Source: M3007 sp964539805 (GTDB lineage Bacteria > Bacteroidota > Bacteroidia > Chitinophagales > Saprospiraceae). Taken from it: a DNA stretch of 64,000 nt. A program made the position numbers and the translations under genes. Below the pieces are notes generated by a model. That model searched no databases. It was not told where the DNA came from and saw nothing but the letters and a program-made list of their open reading frames with translations. Below, piece after piece: positions 36,934 to 45,122 of this stretch (position 1 is its first letter; each line of letters starts with the position of its first letter). The DNA lies in assembly GCA_964539805.1 (NCBI GenBank), contig CAZIKN010000010.1:1-64000 (forward strand), given 5' to 3'.

Positions 36934-39900
36934 TTACCTTTTGAGCACAAAACGCTCTGTCACCTGTGACCCATCGGGCCAAACCAGGTTCATGTAGTAC
37001 AATCCATCGCTCAGATTTTCAGGAAGTTGCAATTGTATTCGGCTCCCCGAAACGCTGTTCTCCACTTGTACGGTTTGCCCCAGGGTATTCAGAATACCAA
37101 GGCGCAACGGGGCAGCATCAGGCCCAAAATCAATCACTAATAGTCCCCTGGAAGGATTAGGGGAAAGCGTAAAGCGTGGGGCAGGATCGGCCTCCTTGCT
37201 CCTGTTGCCATCATAAGGCTGGGCCGGACAGTTGAAGGTGTTGAGGTAGGCCTCGTAATACTCGCCGTTTTCTAAGCGCACGGCCACTAAGATGTACACG
37301 GGCGCCGACTGCTGTGGCAGGCTGTACTCAAAAATGTCGCTGGCTCCACCTTTCAGACCTCCCGTCTGGGCCTTGAAGCGGATGGACGCGAAGGGCGAGG
37401 CGTTGGGGTTGCGCACGTCATACGCGCGCCCTGCGGGCGCGGTGGTGTACACGGAGCCGCCTGTGGGGGACACGGCATTCACGCCATTGGGGCTTTGGAT
37501 ATAGACAAACTGCACGGGAGAGGGGCAGCTGTTGCTCAGGCGGATGCGGTAGCGGCGCTGGCCCTGTGCGTCAAATTTTACGCTCAGCAACTCATAGCGC
37601 ATACAGTTTGGTCCGGCCTTGAAGTCACAGGCCGTTTCCGGGTTCACCACCGTGACCTTGAAACAGCAAGTATCCTTAGCGCCGCAGCTGTTGGAGGCCT
37701 CATAACACACCGTATTGATGCCTGTGGGGAAAATGGCGCCCACGCCCGGGCCTTGTATCAGTTTCAGGGTGATTTTCGGGTCGGGACAATCCGTTTGGGC
37801 GGTGGGCAGGGAATAATCTACCACGGTGCCGCTGCTGTTGGGCGGCAGGGTTACGGTGAGGTCAGCCGGGCAACTGATGTCCACATTGGTGACAACAAGA
37901 CGGAGGATGTTGGTCACGATGGAATCACAACCGGCAGCTGTGGTAAATGACTGCAGCACGGTATCTGATTGGGTGTATTGCTTGCCATCTATCACAATGG
38001 TGTCACCGGGGTAAAATGTGATGTTCCTGACGGTGCGGATGGTGTCACAAGCATCAGGGCAAAGAGAGCAAAGTGTATAGGGGAAAAGGCTAAATGCCGT
38101 GGCTTGGGGCTTTGGCTTTGTTTCCCAACCGCGAATCTTTATGGATGCTCCCATTACGGCTGTTTCAACGCTAATGGAATGGGATTTTTCAATGATTTCT
38201 ATAGGCTGCACTATAGCACAACTATCTCCGGCATTGCCGTCTTTGTCCATTTTAACAAGCAAAGAGCCGCTTTGCGGACTGCCATCGGGCAGATTGAATT
38301 CTGTTGCTCCCGTAATAAAAATATTATCCCCTGTCACCTGGAGGGAGTGCTGGCTTGGCGGCCACACTACATTGATTGTGCCGAAACTTTTTGACCAGAC
38401 AAGCTTGCCATCCTTGTCAATTTTTGTTGCTACACGGGTTAATCTTTGGCCATTTTGTATAGGCAACTCAAATGTAAACACATAACCATCCGATACTGCG
38501 GCTACGGAGCCAACACTGAGATAAGGTACATTAATATTGGCAATACTATAACTTTTTAACCAGACAGGGTTGCCGTCAATAGTGGTCTTACGAAGATAGA
38601 TTGACTTATCCGCCTGGTACATCAAGGTAATAAGGTTGCCGTCATTATCTACAGCAGCGGGGCCTCCAATGGGCGGAAACTGCACAGCGCTGGGCAGTTT
38701 GATTTTTTGGGCCATAGTGCCGGTTGTAAGATCAATGATCGCGAAACCATCCAATTGTTTTCCCTGGACGACATCAGCAATAAATCCGTTGAGAAGCAAT
38801 TGGTTTTCGTGCTTCACGGCACCCAGCACCCTTATGTTTGGCCCAAACTGCTTTTGGCTGCCGTTGATGATTTGGCCCGAATTTCTATCTAATTCACAAT
38901 ACTCCGTCAATTCTGCCGCTACAAATCCTATGAGTGAATAACAGACTACATAATTATTGCCCGGTGTTTTCTCTGCTATAATTTTGGGGAATGGCATGGT
39001 TTCAGGTGTTGTCACTTCTGTTATCCAGAGCATCTGATCTGTATTTGGATTGTAACGGAACACGTTGAAAAAGCGCAGGCCTCCCGCAACACGCTCAATT
39101 TGGCCTCTTGTGCCAACCAAATTTCCCTCTGAGTCCTCTATCATTTGCAAAACATAGAACTTGTCAATGGTTTCAAATTTTCGGGACCACAATATTTCTC
39201 CATTGGGTTTTGATTTGGTAATGGTCCACATATACTGGTTGTCAGGAGCATACAGCTCCCCTGCCGTGTAAATACTGCCATCAGAAGCAGCAAGTATTAC
39301 CCGCCCGTTACTGGCTTCCAGCCCGGCATAATTTACTTTAAAAAATGCGTCGGCCTTATCACCACAGTGCCGCTCATCCAATCGTATATTATAGGTGATC
39401 AAGCTGTCACAAGCGCCCGAAACTGCCGTAATGGTATCCGTAACTGTGCTTGTTTGCCTGTAGGTTTTCCCATTGATCACCACAGCGTCGCCCGGCAGCA
39501 ATACGATGCTGACAAGGCGGGTAGGCAATGGCACAACATGCACCGCAATGGTATCAAACTGTTGCCGCCCGCAAGCGTCAATGGTTCGCACAAAATAGTC
39601 ACCCTCCTCCGTAACCGTGTAGGTACGCGCCGTAGGGCCGCCCTGCCACTGGTAATTGATGAAGTCGGGGCCGGCATCCAGCGTGACGGATTGGCCAACA
39701 CAGATATTGCGATCAGGGCCAAGATCCAATTTCGAGAGCGGCGGCAAGGCGAGGGTAATGCTGTCAAGATTATTGGCATAGCCGCATTCCAAAAATCCGC
39801 CATTCAAAGGAAAATCCAGGGCGGAAATCGGCGTAGGCACATCGCCTTTGCTTCCCACGAGGACATACAGTTTTGTATTTTGGAACCAGCCTGGCTCAAG

Positions 39901-41481
39901 GTCAAGCGGGAAAACCTTGCACTCGCCCGCCTCAAGCGTGTCCGGCAGTGCTACTGTTTGTAAAGCGTTGGCCGTCGTTGTGAAGGGGTTGTTGTCGTAA
40001 AATGTCACATTGATCGCTTGCGCAGTGGCTGATCCGCCCTCATTGCAAAGACGAAGACCAAAACGGATGTTCCCGTTGGTGCAAAATACGCTGTCAAGGG
40101 CTTGTATGGCCAGGTCAGGCTCACAACAGGGCGAAAGTGGGCATATACCGCATACCGTTAAAGCGTCGTCTTCGTAAATCACGCCCCCATCACCCAAAAA
40201 GACACTCCCTGCTACTTTGTTCATAACCAACAAGTTAGTCTGTGCTGGCATGTTTTCCTGACTTACAGATGCCTCGCTTACAAAACTGCACGAATCCTTC
40301 AGGCCTATGTTGAGGTCGGTACTGATCAGCAGGACATCGCTCATGCCGTTATAGCTGAAATAATCAGTCATCAGGAGCTGATCCGCTACCCTGATGAGCT
40401 GCCCCTGACGCACCGGATTTAGCGTCAATGGTGCCGTCAAATTGGAAGTTTTGATGGTTTTGGCCTGAATCATCTGGCCATTTTTATCGGTTTTTAAGAT
40501 GCCCCATTGGTTGTCGGCCATTTTCCCAAAAATGACATATCCATCCGGCACGGACACTACATCTTCGGCAATCATGGAAAAATCGTATCGTTTCAGCCAT
40601 AACAGGGTTCCGTCAAGATTATGTTTGGCCAAATATACAAATCGGCCCAAAGCCGTGTTGAGCATATCCTTCAACCCGCTACCCACCAAGATAGCCGAGG
40701 AATCATCCAATACCATGTCATCATAGGAAATATCGGAAGTGATGGCAGTTGTAGTGTCGGCAACAATTACCCTGTTCCATTCCGGCTCGTCCGTTTGGGT
40801 CGAGATTTTACAGAACAGAGGCACAAATGGGCTTGACGCATTGGCACGGCGCCCTCCAACCGCATAGATACTGCCCTGATCTGTGATCATCTTTTGAAAA
40901 GTGGTGGCGCTGCTGCCCGAAGCGGTGTATTGGTTTATACCGCCGGTGCTTACAACCAAGCCCGTATTGCGATTTATCTCAATAATTTCCGGGCGTGTAA
41001 CTCCTCCCCCGGTTCTGGAGACCGTCAGGAGAAAATTACCGCCCGGGCCATTTTCAACGATACTCGAAGGGATGGGAGACGCATTGCCCGTACCCTTAAA
41101 CCAATACAAGGTGTCACCCACCGGGTCAAAGCGCATGACATAGGTATTGCGTGTGGTGGGTGTAGGGCTTTGTCTGGAACAGAAGACAATCTTGCCCTCC
41201 GAGTCTTCCAATATTTCCACAATACTGCTGTTGTTGGTGGGCGTACCGATGGGTATGCTGCGCATCCAGAGCAGTTCCCCCTCGGGGTTTAATTTGAGGA
41301 TAAAAGGGTGGATGTCCTTTTTCCCGGCAAGGTAAAAGTTGCCATCAGCTGTAGGGCACATGCTCTGGGATTGCAGGGCTAATTGTGGGTCGCTAAGGCG
41401 CTTGAGGTAAGGGACGGGCGTTTGCGCACATAGCCAATGGCCGATGGCTGCAAAGAGTGCCAACAGTAAAAAACGTGACAT
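36934..41481 (-). CDS. Propeller/CARDB/HYR secreted protein with T9SS tail (paralogue 2)
   Basis: 1515 residues from the start at 41481, chosen because MSRFLLLALFAAIGHWLCAQ is a clean signal peptide (an in-frame upstream start at 41547 would bury it). Order: an N-terminal beta-propeller-like region (blades with LEDSEGKIV, VPDGYVIFG, LLWLKRY), CARDB-like (PDLAIQALDSVFCTNGNIRF), Ig-like (ICVGQSVTLDAGPDFINYQW), a second propeller, HYR (DISCPADLTVTLPPNSSGTV), the Cys-rich FNCPAQPYDGN domain, and a T9SS tail (FTLSPNPSRGLLVIDF) ending in RFVLKR. The HYR and Cys-rich parts are almost identical to those at 27640-28320, but the tail is different. Likely a secreted, surface-retained protein; its ligand is unknown. 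Confidence 0.9.
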   Translation of the reverse strand: MSRFLLLALFAAIGHWLCAQTPVPYLKRLSDPQLALQSQSMCPTADGNFYLAGKKDIHPFILKLNPEGELLWMRSIPIGTPTNNSSIVEILEDSEGKIVFCSRQSPTPTTRNTYVMRFDPVGDTLYWFKGTGNASPIPSSIVENGPGGNFLLTVSRTGGGVTRPEIIEINRNTGLVVSTGGINQYTASGSSATTFQKMITDQGSIYAVGGRRANASSPFVPLFCKISTQTDEPEWNRVIVADTTTAITSDISYDDMVLDDSSAILVGSGLKDMLNTALGRFVYLAKHNLDGTLLWLKRYDFSMIAEDVVSVPDGYVIFGKMADNQWGILKTDKNGQMIQAKTIKTSNLTAPLTLNPVRQGQLIRVADQLLMTDYFSYNGMSDVLLISTDLNIGLKDSCSFVSEASVSQENMPAQTNLLVMNKVAGSVFLGDGGVIYEDDALTVCGICPLSPCCEPDLAIQALDSVFCTNGNIRFGLRLCNEGGSATAQAINVTFYDNNPFTTTANALQTVALPDTLEAGECKVFPLDLEPGWFQNTKLYVLVGSKGDVPTPISALDFPLNGGFLECGYANNLDSITLALPPLSKLDLGPDRNICVGQSVTLDAGPDFINYQWQGGPTARTYTVTEEGDYFVRTIDACGRQQFDTIAVHVVPLPTRLVSIVLLPGDAVVINGKTYRQTSTVTDTITAVSGACDSLITYNIRLDERHCGDKADAFFKVNYAGLEASNGRVILAASDGSIYTAGELYAPDNQYMWTITKSKPNGEILWSRKFETIDKFYVLQMIEDSEGNLVGTRGQIERVAGGLRFFNVFRYNPNTDQMLWITEVTTPETMPFPKIIAEKTPGNNYVVCYSLIGFVAAELTEYCELDRNSGQIINGSQKQFGPNIRVLGAVKHENQLLLNGFIADVVQGKQLDGFAIIDLTTGTMAQKIKLPSAVQFPPIGGPAAVDNDGNLITLMYQADKSIYLRKTTIDGNPVWLKSYSIANINVPYLSVGSVAAVSDGYVFTFELPIQNGQRLTRVATKIDKDGKLVWSKSFGTINVVWPPSQHSLQVTGDNIFITGATEFNLPDGSPQSGSLLVKMDKDGNAGDSCAIVQPIEIIEKSHSISVETAVMGASIKIRGWETKPKPQATAFSLFPYTLCSLCPDACDTIRTVRNITFYPGDTIVIDGKQYTQSDTVLQSFTTAAGCDSIVTNILRLVVTNVDISCPADLTVTLPPNSSGTVVDYSLPTAQTDCPDPKITLKLIQGPGVGAIFPTGINTVCYEASNSCGAKDTCCFKVTVVNPETACDFKAGPNCMRYELLSVKFDAQGQRRYRIRLSNSCPSPVQFVYIQSPNGVNAVSPTGGSVYTTAPAGRAYDVRNPNASPFASIRFKAQTGGLKGGASDIFEYSLPQQSAPVYILVAVRLENGEYYEAYLNTFNCPAQPYDGNRSKEADPAPRFTLSPNPSRGLLVIDFGPDAAPLRLGILNTLGQTVQVENSVSGSRIQLQLPENLSDGLYYMNLVWPDGSQVTERFVLKR

Positions 41482-41582
41482 AAAAAGGCGGATTTTGAAA
41501 TGTGAAAAAAGGATGAACAAAAGCCAATTTGCGCTTTTGTGCACCATGTATTATAAGACAAAAAAAAGGGATTATACAATGG

Positions 41583-41590
41583 CAAATATA
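41583..41590 (-). promoter_or_regulatory. Candidate -7 box for paralogue 2
   Basis: TATATTTG, identical to the box used by paralogue 3 (45037-45030) and at a similar distance from the ATG (about 100 bp). The nearest suitable upstream TTG is 25 bp away, longer than ideal. Confidence 0.4.
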
Positions 41591-41619
41591 GGCCTGTATC
41601 CAACATAAAAACCACCAAA

Positions 41620-41649
41620 ATCAAGTTTTGCAAGATCGGCGACGTAAGC
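41620..41649. repeat. 30-bp element shared by paralogues 2 and 3, copy 1
   Basis: Begins AATCAAGTTTTGCAAGATCG. A near-identical copy at 45066-45095 differs at a few bases. Both lie about 130-160 bp upstream of a paralogous surface gene on the minus strand. Confidence 0.65.
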
Positions 41650-41747
41650 AATAATGTACCAATTTTAGCCTTCCACGTTGTTTCGATTTTGGTGATTAAT
41701 AAACAGTAAAGCTGTTTTTGGAGGGTATAAATTTACCAAAATTACCT

Positions 41748-41755
41748 TACCTTTG
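41748..41755 (+). promoter_or_regulatory. Candidate -7 box for the antitoxin gene
   Basis: TACCTTTG matches TAnnTTTG, 60 bp before the start at 41815. The nearest TTG is 27 bp upstream, so the -33 part is weak. Confidence 0.35.
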
Positions 41756-41814
41756 CATTAGAATAGGTAAAAAAGCGAAAGCAATTTGTTTTTGCACCAA
41801 ACTTGATTTTCATC

Positions 41815-42105
41815 ATGCAAGTATCTGCTCAACTTAAGCCCTACTGGTTGCTGCTCAAGGATCTGAGCGCGGAAGAAAAACTGTCGCTCATCGAGTTGCT
41901 GGTGAAATCGCTGCAAGGCTCGGCAAGCACGCTTGCCAAGCCAGCAAATCAAAAACAACAGGGCAAAAAGCCAAAGCCCGCTGATGGCAATGAGTGGGTT
42001 TATCGGTTCGCCGGAAGTTGGAACGACTTTCCGGAGACCGCCGAAGAACTGATTGCTTTGATCCATAATGCGCGTACCCCAAGTCGCTCCGTCGAGATGT
42101 TATGA
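41815..42105 (+). CDS. Antitoxin-like protein of a VapBC-type pair
   Basis: 96 residues from the ATG at 41815 (an in-frame start at 41803 is possible). The N-terminal half has a helical segment, LKDLSAEEKLSLIELLVKSL, common in small Bacteroidota antitoxins. A Lys-rich linker and a C-terminal tail rich in Trp and acidic residues (WVYRFAGSWNDFPETAEELI) follow, typical of a toxin-binding region. Its stop overlaps the start of a PIN-toxin gene by ATGA. The antitoxin role is inferred from this arrangement; no named family is certain. Confidence 0.65.
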   Translation: MQVSAQLKPYWLLLKDLSAEEKLSLIELLVKSLQGSASTLAKPANQKQQGKKPKPADGNEWVYRFAGSWNDFPETAEELIALIHNARTPSRSVEML

Positions 42106-42284
42106 AATACCTTCTTGACACCAACATTATCATTTTTTGGTTAAAAAATCGCTACTCGCTCGTTCGGGTCTGCGACCCGAACGCCCCTACCTTTCCAACA
42201 CAAACCGCTCACTTTTCCGCTTGCCGTCGGGCCAAATCACACTCAAGAGGTATATGCCATCGGACAAGCCACGCTCCAAAGTGA
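42102..42284 (+). pseudogene. Truncated PIN-domain (VapC-like) toxin
   Basis: The first 16 or so residues, MKYLLDTNIIIFWLKN, are the first strand and helix of a PIN nuclease, including the first catalytic Asp (D6). After about residue 20 the frame enters the palindrome at 42161 and then the antisense of the neighbouring surface gene's 3' end, so the other acidic residues are missing. A normal VapC is about 130 residues. The toxin is very probably dead, cut by the rearrangement that placed the surface gene here. Confidence 0.85.
42161..42183. repeat. Perfect palindrome at the vapC / surface-gene junction
   Basis: CGTTCGGGTC (42161-42170) and GACCCGAACG (42174-42183) form a 10-bp stem with the loop TGC. 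It begins 3 bp past the stop of the minus-strand gene, and on that strand a T-run follows about 12 bp after the stem, so it may terminate that gene. A related imperfect copy lies at 27261-27280. Confidence 0.75.
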
Positions 42285-44934
42285 TGCCGATTTGGCGATC
42301 ATTTGTGTTATCGGGGGCGTAATCCTGTTGGAAAATAATTTGTCCCAATGAATTGACAATCAGTAATTTGATTGCTTCATTAGTCGCAGAATTGCGCTCA
42401 GGTATCGCGCCTGTATTCGGCTCCACAGGGAAATTTACATACAAAACGCCCGTGGTAGGGTTGGGGAAAATACGGAGGGTAGGCGAGGGTTGCAGCTGTT
42501 CTGGCATATCATCTTTTTCCCTGTTCCCATCATAAGGCTGCGCCGGGCAGTTAAAGGTATTGAGATAAGCCTCATAGTATGCTCCGTTTTCCAAACGCAC
42601 CCCAATAAGCATATAGGCAGGCTCGGATTGCTGCGGCAGGATTTGTTCAAATATATCGCTGGCACCGCCCTTTAGCTCGCTTGTTCGGGCTTTAAAGCGG
42701 ATGGAAGGGAAGGGCGAAGCATTGGGGTTGCGCACCTCGTATTCGCGGCCAGCGGGCGCGGTGATGTACACGGAACCGCCAGTGGGGGCCACGGCATTCA
42801 CGCCATTAGGGCTTTGGACATACACATACTGCACGGCAACGCTACAGGTATTGACTACCCTAAAACGATAACGACGTTGGCCAAAGGCGTCAAAGCGTGT
42901 TTCCAGCAGCTCAAAGCGCAGGCAATCGGGGCTGTTCTTGGCATCGCAAGGCAGCTCGGGATTAAGTACCGTGACCGTAAAGCAGCAGCTGTTGCTCACT
43001 TTGCAGAGGTTATCGGCCCGGTAACATACGGTTGTAGTGCCTGAGGGAAAACTGCCCCCGGAGGGTGGGCCTTGCAAGCGCGTGTAAACCAGGTTGGGAT
43101 TGGGGCAATCCGTGCTGGCTGTTACTTTGTCATAATCTACTTTCACGGTGGTGGCGCCAGCGGCCAGCGTTACGCTGAGATCAGCTGGGCATTTAAGGTC
43201 CACTTTGGATTGTATCAGGAAAATGTTGTGGGTCACGGTGGAGTCACAGCCCGCTTTTGTTTTTAGTTTTTGCACCACTGTGGCCGATTGGCCGTATTTC
43301 ACGCCTGCAATGACAACGGTGTCGCCGGGAAAAATCGGGATGTTGCGAAACTGGTTATAGACGGGGGAAAAAGATACTTTTACGGTATCGCGGAGGGTTT
43401 GGCCACAGCTGTCCACTACTTCCACGGAGAAGCTGCCGGGCACTTTTACCAGCAGGGTGCGCGTGCTGGCTCCTGTTGACCATTTGTAGGAGGCAAAGCC
43501 CGGGCCTGCATCCAGGGTCGTGGTTTGGTTTTGGCAGATGTTTTGGTCAGGGCCGAGCGAAATTTGTTGCGGACATAGATTTCTTACCTGTTCCCAGGCT
43601 TCTTCTGAAAAATTCAGGTTTACTTCCTCCGCTTTTGCGCTGATAGCCACTTGAACAGGCGAATAGGGCTGTGTGATGGGCGTTTCGCTACTCCAAGTGA
43701 TCTGTGCCGTTTTGGTGCCCACACAATTACCCTCAACCTCAAGGTCGAGGGTAGTGCGGATCAGCACGATGTCCTCATCCTGAAAAGGGCGCGTATGGTC
43801 AAGCGCCAACAAATATCCCTTGTGGTAAAGCAGCAGCTTATGACGTGGGGAAAAAGCACCCAGAAAGGCATTATCGTCTTTGATGGTAAAAAGGCGATGG
43901 TCCAAAACCGCACCGTTTTTGTCCAAATTGACCAAAATCCAGCGCGAACCGCGCAAAGTAAGCATCATGGTATAGCCATTGGGCGTAGTGACCATATACG
44001 GCCGGCCCACTACATTTTCAGTTATTACTTCATAGTTTTTGGCCCAGATTATTGCGCCGGACAGCTCGCTCTTTTGAAGGCGTATGCCCAAACCGCCCCC
44101 GGAAAGCTTGAGGCCGGTGCCAGCGATCAGAAAATCAGCCCCATCCGAAATGATGCTGCCAAAGGTGAAGGTGTTGCGGGCGAAAAATGAAACATCAGGT
44201 TCTTCTGATGTTATCCATAGCGCACTGTCGAGCGAGGCCGATATTTTACCCATTGCGGGCTGTACCCTGTCATCGCTTTCTGTGCTTCCCACCACCCAAA
44301 GGGCATCATCACGATACACCATTTCAGACAGCACCAAATGGGTATCACCGCGAAACTCGATGGCCTTATTGGGCAGCACTTCGCCCGTCAGGCGATCCAG
44401 TTCGTACAATTCGCTGCGGGTTTTACCCACAGGGCCGGAGCCATCAAAACGGTGGGCATGAAGGATAAAATTTCCGCCTGCGCCTTTTTCCAATATGCCC
44501 CTGGCCGTTGGGCTGTTTTGTTTGTACTGTTTGGCCCAAAGAATGGTATTCGACTTGGGATCATAGCGCATCACCAAACTGAGCCAACTGGTGGGAGAAT
44601 CACCCTTGGCAGCACAAAGCACAATATTGCCATCGGAATCCTCCATGATTTGTACGGGCGTGCCCGTGCCAAAAGCATCCGTTGACGAAAACTTGCGCAG
44701 CCAAAGGCATTTACCTATGGGTGTAATTTTTGCGATAAAATTTTCATCACGCTGATAACCAGCAAGATACAAGTTGCCATCGGCGCTCGGACAAATGCCA
44801 TAGGCACGGTCATGGGCATCCGCCTGGCCAATGCGTTGGATATAGGTGAGCGGTGAATCACAGGGGATCTTAGTTTGTGCAACAGCAAAACAGGCATTAA
44901 AAAGGCTTAAGGCCAAAAGGAAAAATCTCGGCAT
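42187..44934 (-). CDS. Propeller/HYR secreted protein with T9SS tail (paralogue 3)
   Basis: 915 residues with a signal peptide (MPRFFLLALSLFNACFAVAQ). It is the shortest of the three paralogues: one beta-propeller-like region (about 25-450, with ICPSADGNLYLAGY and IMEDSDGNIVLCAA), an Ig-like segment (ICQNQTTTLDAGPGFASYKW), HYR (DLKCPADLSVTLAAGATTVK), the Cys-rich FNCPAQPYDGN domain, and a T9SS tail (IFPNPTTGVLYVNFPVEPNT) ending in RFVLER. The tail is almost the same as that of the split gene at 27330, while the HYR part is more diverged. A TTG-N19-TATATTTG promoter lies upstream. Secretion by T9SS is a confident inference; the function is unknown. Confidence 0.9.
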   Translation of the reverse strand: MPRFFLLALSLFNACFAVAQTKIPCDSPLTYIQRIGQADAHDRAYGICPSADGNLYLAGYQRDENFIAKITPIGKCLWLRKFSSTDAFGTGTPVQIMEDSDGNIVLCAAKGDSPTSWLSLVMRYDPKSNTILWAKQYKQNSPTARGILEKGAGGNFILHAHRFDGSGPVGKTRSELYELDRLTGEVLPNKAIEFRGDTHLVLSEMVYRDDALWVVGSTESDDRVQPAMGKISASLDSALWITSEEPDVSFFARNTFTFGSIISDGADFLIAGTGLKLSGGGLGIRLQKSELSGAIIWAKNYEVITENVVGRPYMVTTPNGYTMMLTLRGSRWILVNLDKNGAVLDHRLFTIKDDNAFLGAFSPRHKLLLYHKGYLLALDHTRPFQDEDIVLIRTTLDLEVEGNCVGTKTAQITWSSETPITQPYSPVQVAISAKAEEVNLNFSEEAWEQVRNLCPQQISLGPDQNICQNQTTTLDAGPGFASYKWSTGASTRTLLVKVPGSFSVEVVDSCGQTLRDTVKVSFSPVYNQFRNIPIFPGDTVVIAGVKYGQSATVVQKLKTKAGCDSTVTHNIFLIQSKVDLKCPADLSVTLAAGATTVKVDYDKVTASTDCPNPNLVYTRLQGPPSGGSFPSGTTTVCYRADNLCKVSNSCCFTVTVLNPELPCDAKNSPDCLRFELLETRFDAFGQRRYRFRVVNTCSVAVQYVYVQSPNGVNAVAPTGGSVYITAPAGREYEVRNPNASPFPSIRFKARTSELKGGASDIFEQILPQQSEPAYMLIGVRLENGAYYEAYLNTFNCPAQPYDGNREKDDMPEQLQPSPTLRIFPNPTTGVLYVNFPVEPNTGAIPERNSATNEAIKLLIVNSLGQIIFQQDYAPDNTNDRQIGITLERGLSDGIYLLSVIWPDGKRKSERFVLER

Positions 44935-45029
44935 GGTATAAAATAATTAGAATGGGGGGGAAGATCTTTGGTCACAGCATAAAGGCAAACATCTCCATAT
45001 CCTGCAACCTGTCGGGATTAAAAGGAAAG

Positions 45030-45059
45030 CAAATATAATTGTGCGGCTAAAACCCCCAA
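45030..45059 (-). promoter_or_regulatory. Promoter of paralogue 3
   Basis: On the minus strand TTG (45059-45057), a 19-bp spacer and TATATTTG (45037-45030) give a full match to the Bacteroidota -33/-7 consensus, about 96 bp before the ATG at 44934. This is the best-matching promoter in the window. Confidence 0.65.
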
Positions 45060-45065
45060 TAACTA

Positions 45066-45095
45066 AATCAAGTTTTGCAAGATTGCCGACGCTTA
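45066..45095. repeat. 30-bp element shared by paralogues 2 and 3, copy 2
   Basis: Begins AATCAAGTTTTGCAAGATTG and matches 41620-41649 with a few differences. It lies directly upstream of the promoter at 45030-45059. Confidence 0.65.
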
Positions 45096-45122
45096 GTCCC
45101 CTCACATTATCACATTATATTA

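Larger units (their letters stand above)
41482..41814. other. Divergent intergenic region, surface gene / toxin-antitoxin pair
   Basis: This 333-bp region has TATATTTG on the minus strand (41590-41583) toward the surface gene. A 30-bp element at 41620-41649 (AATCAAGTTTTGCAAGATCG and following bases) recurs at 45066. TACCTTTG at 41748-41755 points toward the antitoxin gene. Confidence 0.5.

Noticed and set aside
36546..36950. Minus-strand 134-codon ORF across the DUF1349 start
   Set aside because: It overlaps the DUF1349 gene in another frame and includes the intergenic hairpin; not protein-like.
41758..42066. Minus-strand ORF opposite the antitoxin gene
   Set aside because: The plus strand has the ATGA-coupled toxin-antitoxin arrangement; the minus frame is its shadow.
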